Counted from the first letter of the stretch, positions 33,479 to 43,740 are shown. The stretch: DNA of 61,476 nt from Streptomyces sp. AV19 (GCF_015999245.1 NZ_JAEAMR010000007.1:1234237-1295712), one strand, 5' to 3'. The notes: generated from the letters alone by a model not told the origin. Program-made: numbers and translations.

Positions 33479-36304
33479 TTGAGCCGTGAATCTGACAGTC
33501 CGTCCTCCGGGCCCCAGGGGCGCGGGGGTGCCGCGTACCCCTCGGGCTCCTCGCCGTACGGGCCCGCGGGCGACGGGCGGCCGCCGGCCGGCGGCGCACC
33601 GGACGCACCGAAGACCGAGACCACGCTGACGACCCGGATCCGCATCAACATCCCGGGCTCGCGCCCCATCCCGCCGGTCGTCATGCGGACGCCCGTCGGT
33701 GACGAGGCGTCCGAGGGCGACGGTGCGCCGCGCGCGGAGAGCGAGCGGCCCGCGGCCGCGGCGCCCGCACCCGCGCCGGAGCCCGAGCGCCCGGCCGAGA
33801 AGACCAGCGACTGGTTCGCGCCCCGCAAGTCGTCGGGCGGCTCCGCGACGCCGCCGGGCGGCACGCCGGCCGGTGGCGCCCCGGCGGGCGGTGCTCCTGT
33901 GGGCGGCGCTCCGGCGAGTGGTGCTCCGATGGGTGGTGCCCCGGTCGGTGGCGGGCCTGCCGGGGGCGGCACGCCCGGCGGGCTGCCGCGCCGTACGCCG
34001 CAGCAGGGACCGGGCGCGCCCGGCGCCCCGCTCGGTCGGCACGACCTCGCGGGCGGCGGCGCCGCGCCGCACCCGCCGCTGCCCGGCGACCCGACGACCG
34101 CCGCGAACCCGGCCGCCGGGGCGAACCCGATGGCCGGCGCGAACGCGCCGCGGCCGGGCGGGCAGGGCGGTGCGCCCTTCTCCGGCGGTCACGGTGGCGC
34201 GGGCGGTCCGGGCGTGCCCGGTGTCTCCGGCGGTTCCGGCGGTTCCGGCGTCGGCAACCCCGGCAGTGCCAGGGCCCGGCGGGCGGCCCGGCGTGCCGAG
34301 CCCTGGCCGGGCGACGCGGGCACCGCCCCGGGGCAGGGGCCCGGCTCCGGCGGTCCTTCGATGTCCGGCGGTCCTTCGATGAACGGCAACCCGCCCGTGC
34401 CGGGGGCGCCGATGCAGGGCGGCCCGGTGCAGGGTGATGCGCTGCAGGGCGGTGCGCCGTACCTGTCGAACGACCCGTCCACCACCGGCGCGATGCCCAT
34501 CCCGAACATTCCGAACATTCCGAATGCCCTGAACGACCCGTTCGCCGGGCCGCAGGGGCCCGTCGCCGGGGCCGACGTGCCGTGGCCGGGCGGCCCGGGG
34601 ACGACGGGGCAGGGGCCCCTCCCGGGCGGCTCCATGTCGACGACCGGGACGACGCCCGTCCCCGGCGACCCCATGGGCATCATGTCCAACGACCCCTCCA
34701 CCACCGCCTCCATGCCCCTGCCCGGCGACCCCTTCGCCGGCCCGCAGGGCCAGGGCGGCGGCACGGGCACGCCCTGGACCGCCGACGCCCTGACCGGCGC
34801 CGGCGCTCCGCCGCAGGCGCCCGCCGCGCCGGGCGGCCGGTGGAACGGCCCGGGCGCGCCCGAGACCACCCAGCAGTTCCCCGCGCCCGGCGCGGGCCAG
34901 GCCCAGCAGGGCCCCCGGCTGCCGTTCCCCGTCGGCGGCCAGGCCGGCGGGCGTACCGACACCCCGCACGCGGGCACCCCCGTCGTGCCGCCGCCCGGCC
35001 CGGGCGCGCCCGGCGCGCAGCAGGGCAAGAACGTCCAGCAGGGCAAGAAAAAGAAGGGCGGCCCCAAGGGCGCCCCCCAGGGCGGGCGTCCCGGCTCCGG
35101 CCCGAAGGCGCAGCGGCCCGGTGACCCGGCCGCCGAGACGCTGGTCAGCGGGATGCCCCCGGTGCCCGGCGCCGGCGGGCCGAAGAAGCAGGTCGACGCC
35201 GGTGCCCCGCGCATCGCCGTGCCCAAGCCCAAGGCGGGCGGCGGCTCCGCCGTCCCCAAGCCGCCCACGCCGCAGGGTGCTCCGGCCGGTGTTCCCGCGC
35301 CCGCCGGGAAGTCCGCCAAGCCCGCCGCCAAGGCCGCCCCGAAGGCCGCGCCCAAGAAGAAGGGCCGCTCCAAGCTCGTCCTGCTCGGCGGCGCCGTGAT
35401 CGTCCTGGCCGGCGTGGCCTACGGCGCCGGCCTGGTGATGAACCACTCGGACGTGCCGCAGGGCACCACCGTGCTGGGCGTCGACATCGGCGGCAGCTCC
35501 AAGGAGCAGGCCGTGCAGAAGCTCGACGCCAAGCTCGGCAACCGGGCGAACGCCCCGCTGAAGGTGACGATCGGCGGCAAGCAGGCGGAGCTCAAGCCGT
35601 CCGTCGCGGGCCTGTCCATCGACACCCAGGAGACCGTCCGCTCGGTCTCCGGCCGGGACTACAACCCCGTCACCGTCGTCGGCTCGCTCGTCGGCGGCAG
35701 CCGCACCGCCGAGCCGACGGTGCTCGTCGACGAGGAGAAGGTCGCGGCCGCGCTCAAGGCGCTGTCGGGCGAGGCCGGCGGGGCCAAGGACGGGACGATC
35801 CTGTTCAAGCCGGGCAAGGCCGTGCCGGTGTACGGCAAGCCGTACCAGGGGATCGACACCGGCAAGGCGGTCAAGGCGGTCGCGGACGCGTACCGCGAGC
35901 GCGCCGAGACCGGCCAGGAGAAGCCGGTCGCCCTGCCCAGCGCGAACCAGCAGCCGAAGGTGGACAACGCCGAGGTCGACCGGAAGATGGAGGAGTTCGC
36001 CAAGCCGGCGATGTCGGGGCTGGTGAGGATCCAGGCGGATGCCGCCCACTACATCGACTTCGGTCCGGCCCACTCGCTGCCGCAGATCCTCTCCGTCAAG
36101 GAGGTCAACGGCAAGCTCGTCGAGAACTACAACCTCGAAGCGCTCAAGACCCTCTACGGCACCAAGTTCAACGGGGTGTACATCGAGCGCGGGAACGGCA
36201 CCAAGACGCAGGTCACGCCGCAGGACGTCGCGGGCGCCCTCGGCAAGGCGCTGCGCGGTAAGACCCAGGCCGAGCGCGTGGGCATCATCAAGGCGAAGGG
36301 CTGA
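33479..36304 (+). CDS. Very long Gly/Pro-rich protein with C-terminal peptidoglycan-binding domain
   Basis: A 941-aa protein. Residues 1-620 are low complexity: Gly-Ala-Pro-Met/Val repeats (GGAPVGGAPASGAPMGGAP near 135-160), two copies of an SNDPST...DPFAGPQG module (near 332-362 and 399-424), and PNIPNIPN. A Lys/Ala/Pro belt precedes a single transmembrane helix at about 640-660 (KLVLLGGAVIVLAGVAYGAGLVM). The outer ~280 residues contain a peptidoglycan-binding-4-like domain (VLGVDIGGSSKEQAVQKLDA...), as in YoaR/VanW-type wall proteins. Topology would put the disordered part in the cytoplasm. The start is TTG 33479 with GGGAGAA upstream. A strong hairpin at 36322-36356 closes the gene. Possibly a cell-envelope scaffold; function unknown. 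Confidence 0.85.
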   Translation: MSRESDSPSSGPQGRGGAAYPSGSSPYGPAGDGRPPAGGAPDAPKTETTLTTRIRINIPGSRPIPPVVMRTPVGDEASEGDGAPRAESERPAAAAPAPAPEPERPAEKTSDWFAPRKSSGGSATPPGGTPAGGAPAGGAPVGGAPASGAPMGGAPVGGGPAGGGTPGGLPRRTPQQGPGAPGAPLGRHDLAGGGAAPHPPLPGDPTTAANPAAGANPMAGANAPRPGGQGGAPFSGGHGGAGGPGVPGVSGGSGGSGVGNPGSARARRAARRAEPWPGDAGTAPGQGPGSGGPSMSGGPSMNGNPPVPGAPMQGGPVQGDALQGGAPYLSNDPSTTGAMPIPNIPNIPNALNDPFAGPQGPVAGADVPWPGGPGTTGQGPLPGGSMSTTGTTPVPGDPMGIMSNDPSTTASMPLPGDPFAGPQGQGGGTGTPWTADALTGAGAPPQAPAAPGGRWNGPGAPETTQQFPAPGAGQAQQGPRLPFPVGGQAGGRTDTPHAGTPVVPPPGPGAPGAQQGKNVQQGKKKKGGPKGAPQGGRPGSGPKAQRPGDPAAETLVSGMPPVPGAGGPKKQVDAGAPRIAVPKPKAGGGSAVPKPPTPQGAPAGVPAPAGKSAKPAAKAAPKAAPKKKGRSKLVLLGGAVIVLAGVAYGAGLVMNHSDVPQGTTVLGVDIGGSSKEQAVQKLDAKLGNRANAPLKVTIGGKQAELKPSVAGLSIDTQETVRSVSGRDYNPVTVVGSLVGGSRTAEPTVLVDEEKVAAALKALSGEAGGAKDGTILFKPGKAVPVYGKPYQGIDTGKAVKAVADAYRERAETGQEKPVALPSANQQPKVDNAEVDRKMEEFAKPAMSGLVRIQADAAHYIDFGPAHSLPQILSVKEVNGKLVENYNLEALKTLYGTKFNGVYIERGNGTKTQVTPQDVAGALGKALRGKTQAERVGIIKAKG

Positions 36305-36321
36305 TCGCGCCCGGAGTGCGG

Positions 36322-36356
36322 AGAGGTCCCGTGCCGTCGCCCGGCACGGGACCTCT
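36322..36356 (+). terminator. Terminator hairpin after the wall-protein gene
   Basis: A perfect 15-bp stem, AGAGGTCCCGTGCCG (36322-36336) with its complement at 36342-36356, and loop TCGCC. Confidence 0.9.
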
Positions 36357-36383
36357 GTCATGCCGGGCATGACATCTGTCATG
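36356..36383 (+). promoter_or_regulatory. Overlapping palindromes upstream of exporter/two-component operon
   Basis: TGTCATGC-CGG-GCATGACA (36356-36374) overlaps CATGACA-TC-TGTCATG (36368-36383). TGTCAT half-sites occur three times in 28 bp, 58 bp before the ATPase start. A dimeric LuxR-type response regulator such as the one encoded in this operon would be a natural binder. Confidence 0.6.
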
Positions 36384-36440
36384 GTCTTCCGACGACGGCC
36401 GACACTGCCCGGCCGGGATCCGGTCCGTCACGATGGATCC

Positions 36441-37403
36441 ATGACCATCACCACGACGACGTTCACGGGGGACGGCCGGCGCACGGGAGCCGCTCCCGTC
36501 GTCAGCTTCGCGAACGTCAGCAAGACCTTCGGCACGGTACGGGCCGTGGCCGACCTCGACCTGCACCTCTACCCGGGCGAGACCGTCGCCCTGCTCGGCC
36601 CCAACGGCGCCGGCAAGTCCTCCACCCTCGACCTGCTGCTCGGGCTGAGCCGCCCCGACGCCGGTGTCGTGGAGCTCTTCGGCACCTCGCCGCAACAGGC
36701 CGTCGTGCAGGGCAAGGTGGGCGCCATGCTGCAGAGCGGCGGCCTGATGGAGGACGTGCGGGTGCGCGAACTGGTGCGCCTGGCATGCGACTTGCACCCC
36801 CGGGCGTACTCCGTGGAGCAGGTCATGGAGCAGGCCGGCATCACCGAGATCGCCGACCGCGTGGTCAACAAGCTCTCCGGCGGCCAGGAGCAGCGGGTCC
36901 GGTTCGCCCTCGCGACGGCCGGGGAGAACGAGCTCATCGTGCTCGACGAGCCCACCACCGGCATGGATGTGACGTCCCGTCAGACCTTCTGGGCCACGAT
37001 GCGCCGGCAGGCGGACGCGGGCCGCGCGGTCCTCTTCGCCACGCACTACCTGGAGGAGGCCGACGCGATAGCCGACCGCGTGGTCGTGCTGCACCGCGGC
37101 CGGGTCCTCGCCGACGGCTCGGCCGCAGAGATCAAGGCGCGGGCCGGGGCCCGCCGGATCGTCTTCGACCTGGACGGGGAGGTCCCGACGGCCGCCCTGC
37201 GCGGCCTGCCGTACCTGGCCTCCGTCGAGGTCTCCGGCCGCACCGTGCGCATGCAGTCGCGCGACGCCGACGCCACCGTCCACGCGCTCTACGGCCTCGG
37301 CCTCTACCCCCGCAACCTGGAGGTCGCGGGGCTGGGCCTGGAGCAGGCGTTCATCGCCATCACCGACGCCGCGACCGCCGAGGAGTCGGTCATCCGATGC
37401 TGA
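36441..37403 (+). CDS. ABC-2 type exporter ATPase
   Basis: A 320-aa ATPase of the drug/lipid-efflux (DrrA/NatA-like) group. Walker A GPNGAGKSS (about residues 54-62), signature LSGGQEQR, Walker B LIVLDEPTTGMD, H-switch ATHYLEE. The ~95-residue C-terminal region is the small regulatory domain typical of DrrA-like ATPases. ATG 36441 begins the domain after a short Thr-rich lead; the frame upstream is the shadow of the previous gene. The permease gene follows after 109 bp, then a sensor kinase and regulator, so the exporter is probably under that pair's control. Confidence 0.93.
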   Translation: MTITTTTFTGDGRRTGAAPVVSFANVSKTFGTVRAVADLDLHLYPGETVALLGPNGAGKSSTLDLLLGLSRPDAGVVELFGTSPQQAVVQGKVGAMLQSGGLMEDVRVRELVRLACDLHPRAYSVEQVMEQAGITEIADRVVNKLSGGQEQRVRFALATAGENELIVLDEPTTGMDVTSRQTFWATMRRQADAGRAVLFATHYLEEADAIADRVVVLHRGRVLADGSAAEIKARAGARRIVFDLDGEVPTAALRGLPYLASVEVSGRTVRMQSRDADATVHALYGLGLYPRNLEVAGLGLEQAFIAITDAATAEESVIRC

Positions 37404-37512
37404 TCCTCCCGGGGAGCACTGCACCCCATAGCAGCCCCGCTGCGGGCCGGACCCCCGGCCCCCACCACTCCCCGACTGCCGCACCCGGCCATGTTCCGCA
37501 AGGCGAATCCCG

Positions 37513-38253
37513 ATGAAGACCCTGATCCAGCTCGAAATCTCGCGCACCCTGCGCAACAAGAAGTTCATGTTCTTCTCGGTCCTCTACCCGGCCGCGCTGT
37601 ACCTGCTGATCGCGGCCGGCTCCAAGGACACCGAGAAGATCGGCGACACCGGACTGACCTTCCCGGTCATCTACATGGTCTCCATGGCCACCTTCGGCGC
37701 CATCACCTCCGTCCTCATCGGCAACGCCGAGCGCATAGCCAAGGAGCGCGAGAAGGGCTGGGTGCGCCAGCTGCGCCTGACCGCGCTGCCGGGCCGCGGC
37801 TATGTGACGGCGAAGGTCGCCTCGGCCGCCGTGGTGTCGCTGCCGTCCATCCTGGTCGTCTTCGTCACCGCCGCGGCCGCCAAGGGCGTGCGCCTCGAAG
37901 CCTGGCAGTGGGGCTCCCTGGCCGCCGTGATCTGGGCCGGCAGCTGCGTCTTCGCGGCGCTCGGCGTGGCCATCGGCTACCTCGCCACGGGCGACGCGGT
38001 GCGGCCCATCGTGATGGTCGTCTACTTCGGACTGTCGATGCTCGGCGGCCTGTGGATGCCGTCCGCGGCCTTCCCCGAGTGGCTCCAGAAGATCGCGGAG
38101 TACGTGCCGACGCACGCCTACGCGGGCCTGGGCCAGGCCATCGAGCGCGGCGACGCGCCCGGCATGAAGGACGCCGCCATCCTCGTCTTCTACCTGGTGC
38201 TCTTCGCGGGCGCCGCGGCCTGGCTGTACCGCCGGGACACCCACAAGAACTGA
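37513..38253 (+). CDS. ABC-2 type exporter permease
   Basis: A 246-aa membrane protein with six predicted helices. The N-terminus MKTLIQLEISRTLRNKKFMFF is the typical cytoplasmic lead of ABC-2 permeases, and GGLWMPSAAFPEWLQKIAEYVPTHA is the conserved loop before the last helix. It pairs with the ATPase just upstream. The kinase gene starts 23 bp after its stop. Substrate unknown; membrane-active antibiotics or lipids are usual for this arrangement (inference). Confidence 0.9.
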   Translation: MKTLIQLEISRTLRNKKFMFFSVLYPAALYLLIAAGSKDTEKIGDTGLTFPVIYMVSMATFGAITSVLIGNAERIAKEREKGWVRQLRLTALPGRGYVTAKVASAAVVSLPSILVVFVTAAAAKGVRLEAWQWGSLAAVIWAGSCVFAALGVAIGYLATGDAVRPIVMVVYFGLSMLGGLWMPSAAFPEWLQKIAEYVPTHAYAGLGQAIERGDAPGMKDAAILVFYLVLFAGAAAWLYRRDTHKN

Positions 38254-38276
38254 GGACGGACGGAAGGGCCACGGGC

Positions 38277-39455
<1,179 letters not shown>

Positions 39456-39479
39456 CTGGTCAAGGCCTACCCTGGTGCG

Positions 39480-40100
39480 GTGACGACCCATAGCGCCATT
39501 CGTGTTCTGCTCGCGGAGGACCAGTCCATGGTCCGCGAGGCCCTGGCCGCACTGCTCGGCCTGGAGCCGGACATCGAGGTCGTCGCCCAGGTCTCCCGGG
39601 GGGACGAAGTGGTGGACGCGGTGCGCGCGTCCGGCGTGGACGTCGCGCTGCTCGACATCGAGATGCCCGGGCTGACCGGCCTGGACGCGGCGGGGCTGCT
39701 CGGCCGCGAACTCCCCGACGTGAAGGTCGTCATCCTCACGACCTTCGGCCGCCCCGGCTATCTGCGCCGGGCGATGGAGGCCGGGGCCTCCGCCTTCCTC
39801 GTCAAGGACGCGCCGGCCGCGCAACTGGCGGACGCGGTGCGGAGGGTGCTCCGCGGGGAGCGGGTCATCGATCCGACGCTGGCGGCGGCGGCGCTGGCGG
39901 AGGGCGCGAATCCGCTGACGGAGCGGGAGCGGGCGGTTCTGCGGGCGTCGGCGGACGGCTCGACGAACGCGGAGGTCGCCCGCGAGCTGTGCCTGTCGCC
40001 CGGGACGGTACGCAACTACCTGTCCACGGTCATCCAGAAGACCGGGGCCCGGAACCGTGCGGAGGCGGTCCGCATCGCGCGGGAGAAGGGGTGGTTGTGA
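39480..40100 (+). CDS. LuxR/NarL-family response regulator
   Basis: A 206-aa DNA-binding regulator. The receiver domain has acidic pocket AED at residues 12-14, phospho-acceptor D59 in LLDIEMPG, the conserved Thr in ILTTF and Lys in VKDAP. The LuxR helix-turn-helix (LTERERAVLRASADGSTN...SPGTVRNYLSTVIQKTGA) occupies ~140-200. GTG start at 39480. It probably binds the palindromes at 36356-36383 to control the exporter operon (inference). A dispersed repeat follows. Confidence 0.94.
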   Translation: MTTHSAIRVLLAEDQSMVREALAALLGLEPDIEVVAQVSRGDEVVDAVRASGVDVALLDIEMPGLTGLDAAGLLGRELPDVKVVILTTFGRPGYLRRAMEAGASAFLVKDAPAAQLADAVRRVLRGERVIDPTLAAAALAEGANPLTERERAVLRASADGSTNAEVARELCLSPGTVRNYLSTVIQKTGARNRAEAVRIAREKGWL

Positions 40101-40107
40101 GGGCGCC

Positions 40108-40206
40108 CGTCAGCCCGTCCGGCGTTTGAGGACTGGGGGTGCCCCCTCTGGGGAGCGCGCGCGTGCTGCTGCGGAAACGATGAAAGGGCGGGTCCGGGGC
40201 AAACCC
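40108..40206. repeat. Dispersed palindromic repeat, copy 4 (short)
   Basis: Between the convergent regulator and transglutaminase-like genes. It contains CCCGTCCGGCGTTTGAGGACT at 40115-40135 and ends in GAAACGATGAAAGGGCGGGTCCGGGG (40173-40198). The left end is missing. Confidence 0.7.
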
Positions 40207-41040
40207 CTAGTTCAGCAACGCCCTCGCCGCCCGCGCCTGCCGCCGCACCGTCTCCGCGGCCTCCGGCTCCACCGGCGCGATCACATCCGCGTATTCCTCC
40301 AACTCCCGGGCCCCCCGCTGGAATTCCCCCCGCTCCACGAGCAACTCCGCCCGCTCGTAGCGCAACCGCGCCGGATGGCTCGGCAGGAGCAGGGACAGCT
40401 CCACGGCCCACAGCTGCACCCCGCTCCGCTCCGGCCGCGCCGCGGCCCAGGCGCGGATGTTGTTGAGGACGCGCAGCACGATCTCCAGCGGCTCCGCGGG
40501 GGAGAAGGCCGTCGCCGACAGCGGCGTGCCGGTCGCGCCCGCGACCAGGAGTCCGGCCTCCTCCTCGGAGATCACCCGGCCCCCGTCGAAGGGATCGGCG
40601 AGCGCGTGCGGCCCGTACGGGTCGCCGAAGCCGACGACGAAGTGGCCGGGCAGGGCCACCCCGTAGACCGGGGCCCCGGCCCGCCGGGCCACCTCCAGCC
40701 ACACCACCGACAGCAGGATCGGCAGCCCCCGCCTGCGCCGCAGCACCTCGTCGAGCAGCGAGGACTCCAGCCGCCGGTAGTCGGCGGGCGAGCCGCGGAA
40801 GCCGTACCGCCCGCCGAGCAGACCGGCCAGCGCCTCGGCCCACAGCCGCGGCGCGGCGTGCCGGTCCAGCGCGGGCAGCTGCCCGGCGAGGTCGTCGAGC
40901 TCGATCTGCGCGGCGTCGAAGCCCCGCTCGTCCAGCCCCGGGTCCGCCTCGGCGGCGATCAGCAGGCACAGCAGCGCCAGATCGGGCCGCTCCGCGCGGG
41001 CTTCCTCGGCGAACCGCCGCCGGCCGGTGGTGTCGGTCAT
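40207..41040 (-). CDS. SirB1-like transglutaminase-family protein with TPR tail
   Basis: A 277-aa cytosolic protein of the Transglut_core2/SirB1 family. The conserved block is RRRRGLPILLSVVWLEVARRAG followed by VYGVALPGHFVVGF (about residues 108-147). The catalytic Cys of true transglutaminases is not evident, as is usual in this branch. The last ~80 residues (LRVLNNIRAWAA, then LRYERAELLVERGEFQRGAREL) form tetratricopeptide-like helices. The biochemical role of the family is unknown. It starts with ATG 41040, 21 bp from the end of the GNAT gene. Confidence 0.88.
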   Translation of the reverse strand: MTDTTGRRRFAEEARAERPDLALLCLLIAAEADPGLDERGFDAAQIELDDLAGQLPALDRHAAPRLWAEALAGLLGGRYGFRGSPADYRRLESSLLDEVLRRRRGLPILLSVVWLEVARRAGAPVYGVALPGHFVVGFGDPYGPHALADPFDGGRVISEEEAGLLVAGATGTPLSATAFSPAEPLEIVLRVLNNIRAWAAARPERSGVQLWAVELSLLLPSHPARLRYERAELLVERGEFQRGARELEEYADVIAPVEPEAAETVRRQARAARALLN

Positions 41041-41061
41041 GCCTCTATGGTGCGACGACGA

Positions 41062-42072
41062 TCAACGTCCTGGCTCGCGACGGTAGTGATAGGCGTGGTG
41101 CGTGGTGAAGCCGAGGCGCCCGTAGAGCGCGTCCGCGCCCGCGTTGTCCCGCTCCACCTGGAGGTATGCGGCAGAGGCGCCCTCGTCCAGGGCCTGCCGG
41201 GCCAGCCGGGCCATCAGCGCAGTGGCCAGCCCCTGCCGGCGGTGTTCCGGGCCGACCTCCAGGGCGGCGAAGCCGGCCCACCGGCCGTCGACCACGCACC
41301 GGCCTATGGCCGCAGAGCCCGGGACGCGCGCGAACCACACCGACGGCCCGCCCGTCAGCACGGCCCGCGCCGCGTCCTCGTACTTGACGGACTCCGCGGT
41401 CCGTCCGTACGCGTCGAGCCACGCGTCGTCCGGCTCGCGGTTCAGCAGTACCCGCTCGGCATCCACATCCACGGCCGCATCCACGTCCGCGATCGGCGCC
41501 AGCGCGGCCGTCCGCATCAGGGCGTGGCGCTCCTCGGTCCAGCCGCGGGCGGCCAGCTCGTCGTCCAGCCGCCGGTCCGCGTCCGGGTCCCCGGTGGTGA
41601 CCTGGACGCGCGCGGGCAGCCCGCGCTCCGCGTACCAGGCGGTGACCCGGTCCAGCGCGGCCGGCAGTGGCAGTCCGGAATCGCCCAGCGGAAGGGCCGA
41701 GTTGGCGCGGGCGGTGAAACCGCCGGCGGCCCGGAGCGTCCAGCCGCCCAGCCGGGCGGTCTCCACGGCGGGCCAGCCGCGGGCCGCCGTCTCCTGGAGC
41801 TCGCGCACGGTGGCGGCGGGCCCGCGGCGCCGGGCGGGAGTCATCGGCACGACCTTCCCCGCGACCACGGCGTCCTCCGCGATCCGCACGGTCATCCCGT
41901 TGCGGCGTGTGACGCACAGCACGCCGTTCTCCCAGGAATCCAGCACACCGACGGTGTCGGTGAACCGTTCGGGGGACCGCGTACGGTCGTTGAGGGCGCG
42001 GATCGACACCCTCTTCCCCACATCGCCGGAGTTAATCCGGATCTCCAGCCGCCCGCCCGTGGTGAATTCCAC
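41062..42072 (-). CDS. GNAT-family N-acetyltransferase
   Basis: A 336-aa two-part protein. The N-terminal ~85 residues form a small beta domain (GGRLEIRINSGDVGKRVSIR) of the kind seen in actinobacterial GNAT fusions, and the C-terminal ~150 residues carry the acetyl-CoA fold. The pyrophosphate-binding motif is EVGPEHRRQGLATALMARL near residues 279-297, followed by YLQVERDNAGADALYGRLGF. Substrate unknown. Divergent from fdxA. Confidence 0.9.
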   Translation of the reverse strand: MEFTTGGRLEIRINSGDVGKRVSIRALNDRTRSPERFTDTVGVLDSWENGVLCVTRRNGMTVRIAEDAVVAGKVVPMTPARRRGPAATVRELQETAARGWPAVETARLGGWTLRAAGGFTARANSALPLGDSGLPLPAALDRVTAWYAERGLPARVQVTTGDPDADRRLDDELAARGWTEERHALMRTAALAPIADVDAAVDVDAERVLLNREPDDAWLDAYGRTAESVKYEDAARAVLTGGPSVWFARVPGSAAIGRCVVDGRWAGFAALEVGPEHRRQGLATALMARLARQALDEGASAAYLQVERDNAGADALYGRLGFTTHHAYHYRREPGR

Positions 42073-42186
42073 AGCTCTCCCTGCCCCTCCTGTTCGTCAA
42101 GTGCTCCGGAACGGAGATACTAGGTGTGGGCATCGACGACGCCGCGCTCCCGCGCGAGATGACCCCTACCGAGGAGGAACGACAGC

Positions 42187-42507
42187 GTGACCTACGTCAT
42201 CGCGCAGCCTTGTGTCGACTTGAAGGACAAGGCGTGCATCGAGGAGTGCCCCGTCGACTGCATCTACGAGGGCTCCCGGTCCTTGTACATCCACCCGGAC
42301 GAATGTGTCGACTGCGGTGCCTGTGAGCCGGTCTGCCCGGTCGAGGCGATCTTCTACGAGGACGACACCCCGGACGAGTGGAAGGACTACTACAAGGCGA
42401 ACGTCGAGTTCTTCGACGAGCTCGGCTCGCCCGGTGGCGCCTCCAAGCTGGGGCTGATCGAGCGCGACCACCCCTTCATCGCCGAGCTGCCTCCGCAGAA
42501 CCAGTGA
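42187..42507 (+). CDS. fdxA: 7Fe ferredoxin
   Basis: A 106-aa low-potential electron carrier. C9, C17 and C50 ligate a [3Fe-4S] cluster, and C21, C40, C43 and C46 a [4Fe-4S] cluster, the actinobacterial FdxA pattern (CIEECPVDC, CVDCGACEPVCP). The C-terminal ~45 residues are the long acidic tail of this family. GTG start at 42187 with GAGGAACGA upstream. Closed by a hairpin at 42529-42562. Commonly found just before dapC in streptomycetes. Confidence 0.96.
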   Translation: MTYVIAQPCVDLKDKACIEECPVDCIYEGSRSLYIHPDECVDCGACEPVCPVEAIFYEDDTPDEWKDYYKANVEFFDELGSPGGASKLGLIERDHPFIAELPPQNQ

Positions 42508-42528
42508 GCTGCCCCTAGGCACCGCACC

Positions 42529-42562
42529 CGGCCCCGTACAGCCTCACCGCCGTACGGGGCCG
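42529..42562 (+). terminator. Hairpin after fdxA
   Basis: A perfect 11-bp stem, CGGCCCCGTAC (42529-42539) with GTACGGGGCCG (42552-42562), and a 12-nt loop. It lies before dapC and probably attenuates readthrough. Confidence 0.85.
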
Positions 42563-42628
42563 CGGCATTCCCGCCCGGCACACCCGCCCCACGGACCACC
42601 CCTAGCGCAAGAGAGCGAGCCGTCCAGC

Positions 42629-43726
42629 GTGAGCGCAGTCTCCTCCCGACTCCCCGTCTTCCCCTGGGACCGCCTGGAGCCCTACAAGGCCACCGCCGCC
42701 GCCCACCCCGACGGCATCGTCGACCTCTCCGTCGGCACCCCGGTGGACCCCGTGCCCGCGCTCGTGCAGCGAGCCCTGGCCGACGCCGCCGACAGCCCCG
42801 GCTACCCCACGGTGTGGGGCACGCCCGCGCTGCGCGACGCGCTCACCGGCTGGGTGGAGCGCCGGCTGGGCGCCAAGGGCGTCGGGCACACCAACGTGCT
42901 GCCCGTCGTCGGCTCCAAGGAGCTGGTGGCCTGGCTGCCCACCCAGCTCGGCCTGGGCCCCGGCGACAAGGTCGCCTACCCGCGCCTGGCCTACCCGACG
43001 TACGAGGTCGGCGCCCGCCTCGCCGGCGCCGAGCCCGTCGTCTACGACGAGCCCACGGATCTCGACCCCACCGGCCTCAAGCTGCTCTGGCTCAACTCCC
43101 CGTCGAACCCGACCGGGCGCGTGCTGTCCGCCGAGGAGCTGCGGCGCACCGTCGCCTGGGCGCGCGAGCACGGTGTCCTGGTGTTCAGCGACGAGTGCTA
43201 CCTGGAGCTGGGCTGGGAGACCGAGCCCGTCTCGGTGCTCCACCCGGACGTCTGCGGCGGCTCGTTCGAGGGGATCGTCGCCGTCCACTCGCTGTCCAAG
43301 CGCTCCAACCTGGCGGGCTACCGCGCCGCGTTCCTCGCCGGCGACGCCGCCGTCCTGGGCGAGCTGCTCCAGATCCGCAAGCATGGCGGCATGATGGTCG
43401 CCGCCCCGGTGCAGGCGGCCACCGTCGCCGCCCTCGGCGACACCGCGCACGTCACCGAGCAGCGCGCGCGCTACGCCCACCGCCGGGCGGCGCTGCGGGC
43501 GGCCTTCGAGGGCGCCGGCTTCCGCATCGAGCACAGCGAGGCGTCGCTGTACCTGTGGGCCACGCGGGACGAGCCCTGCTGGGACACCGTCGGCGCGCTG
43601 GCCGAGCGCGGCATCCTCGTCGCGCCGGGCGACTTCTACGGCGCCGCGGGCGACCGCTTCGTGCGGATCGCCTTCACCGCCACCGACGAGCGGGTGGAGG
43701 CGGCCGTCCGCCGCCTGGCCGGCTAG
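42629..43726 (+). CDS. dapC: Succinyldiaminopimelate transaminase
   Basis: A 365-aa fold-type I PLP aminotransferase acting in lysine/diaminopimelate synthesis by converting N-succinyl-2-amino-6-ketopimelate to succinyl-DAP. K224 in SLSKRSNLAGYR binds PLP; LNSPSNPTGR, FSDECYLELGW and the terminal GDRFVRIAF are family motifs. GTG start at 42629. dapE, which uses its product, lies 1.9 kb downstream on the same strand. A long hairpin follows. Confidence 0.93.
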   Translation: MSAVSSRLPVFPWDRLEPYKATAAAHPDGIVDLSVGTPVDPVPALVQRALADAADSPGYPTVWGTPALRDALTGWVERRLGAKGVGHTNVLPVVGSKELVAWLPTQLGLGPGDKVAYPRLAYPTYEVGARLAGAEPVVYDEPTDLDPTGLKLLWLNSPSNPTGRVLSAEELRRTVAWAREHGVLVFSDECYLELGWETEPVSVLHPDVCGGSFEGIVAVHSLSKRSNLAGYRAAFLAGDAAVLGELLQIRKHGGMMVAAPVQAATVAALGDTAHVTEQRARYAHRRAALRAAFEGAGFRIEHSEASLYLWATRDEPCWDTVGALAERGILVAPGDFYGAAGDRFVRIAFTATDERVEAAVRRLAG

Positions 43727-43740
43727 CGGGGACGGACGTG

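Noticed and set aside
41062..42190. Plus-strand frames opposite the GNAT and transglutaminase-like genes
   Set aside because: Minus-strand products have clear family motifs; the plus-strand translations are Arg/Ser/Pro-rich shadows.
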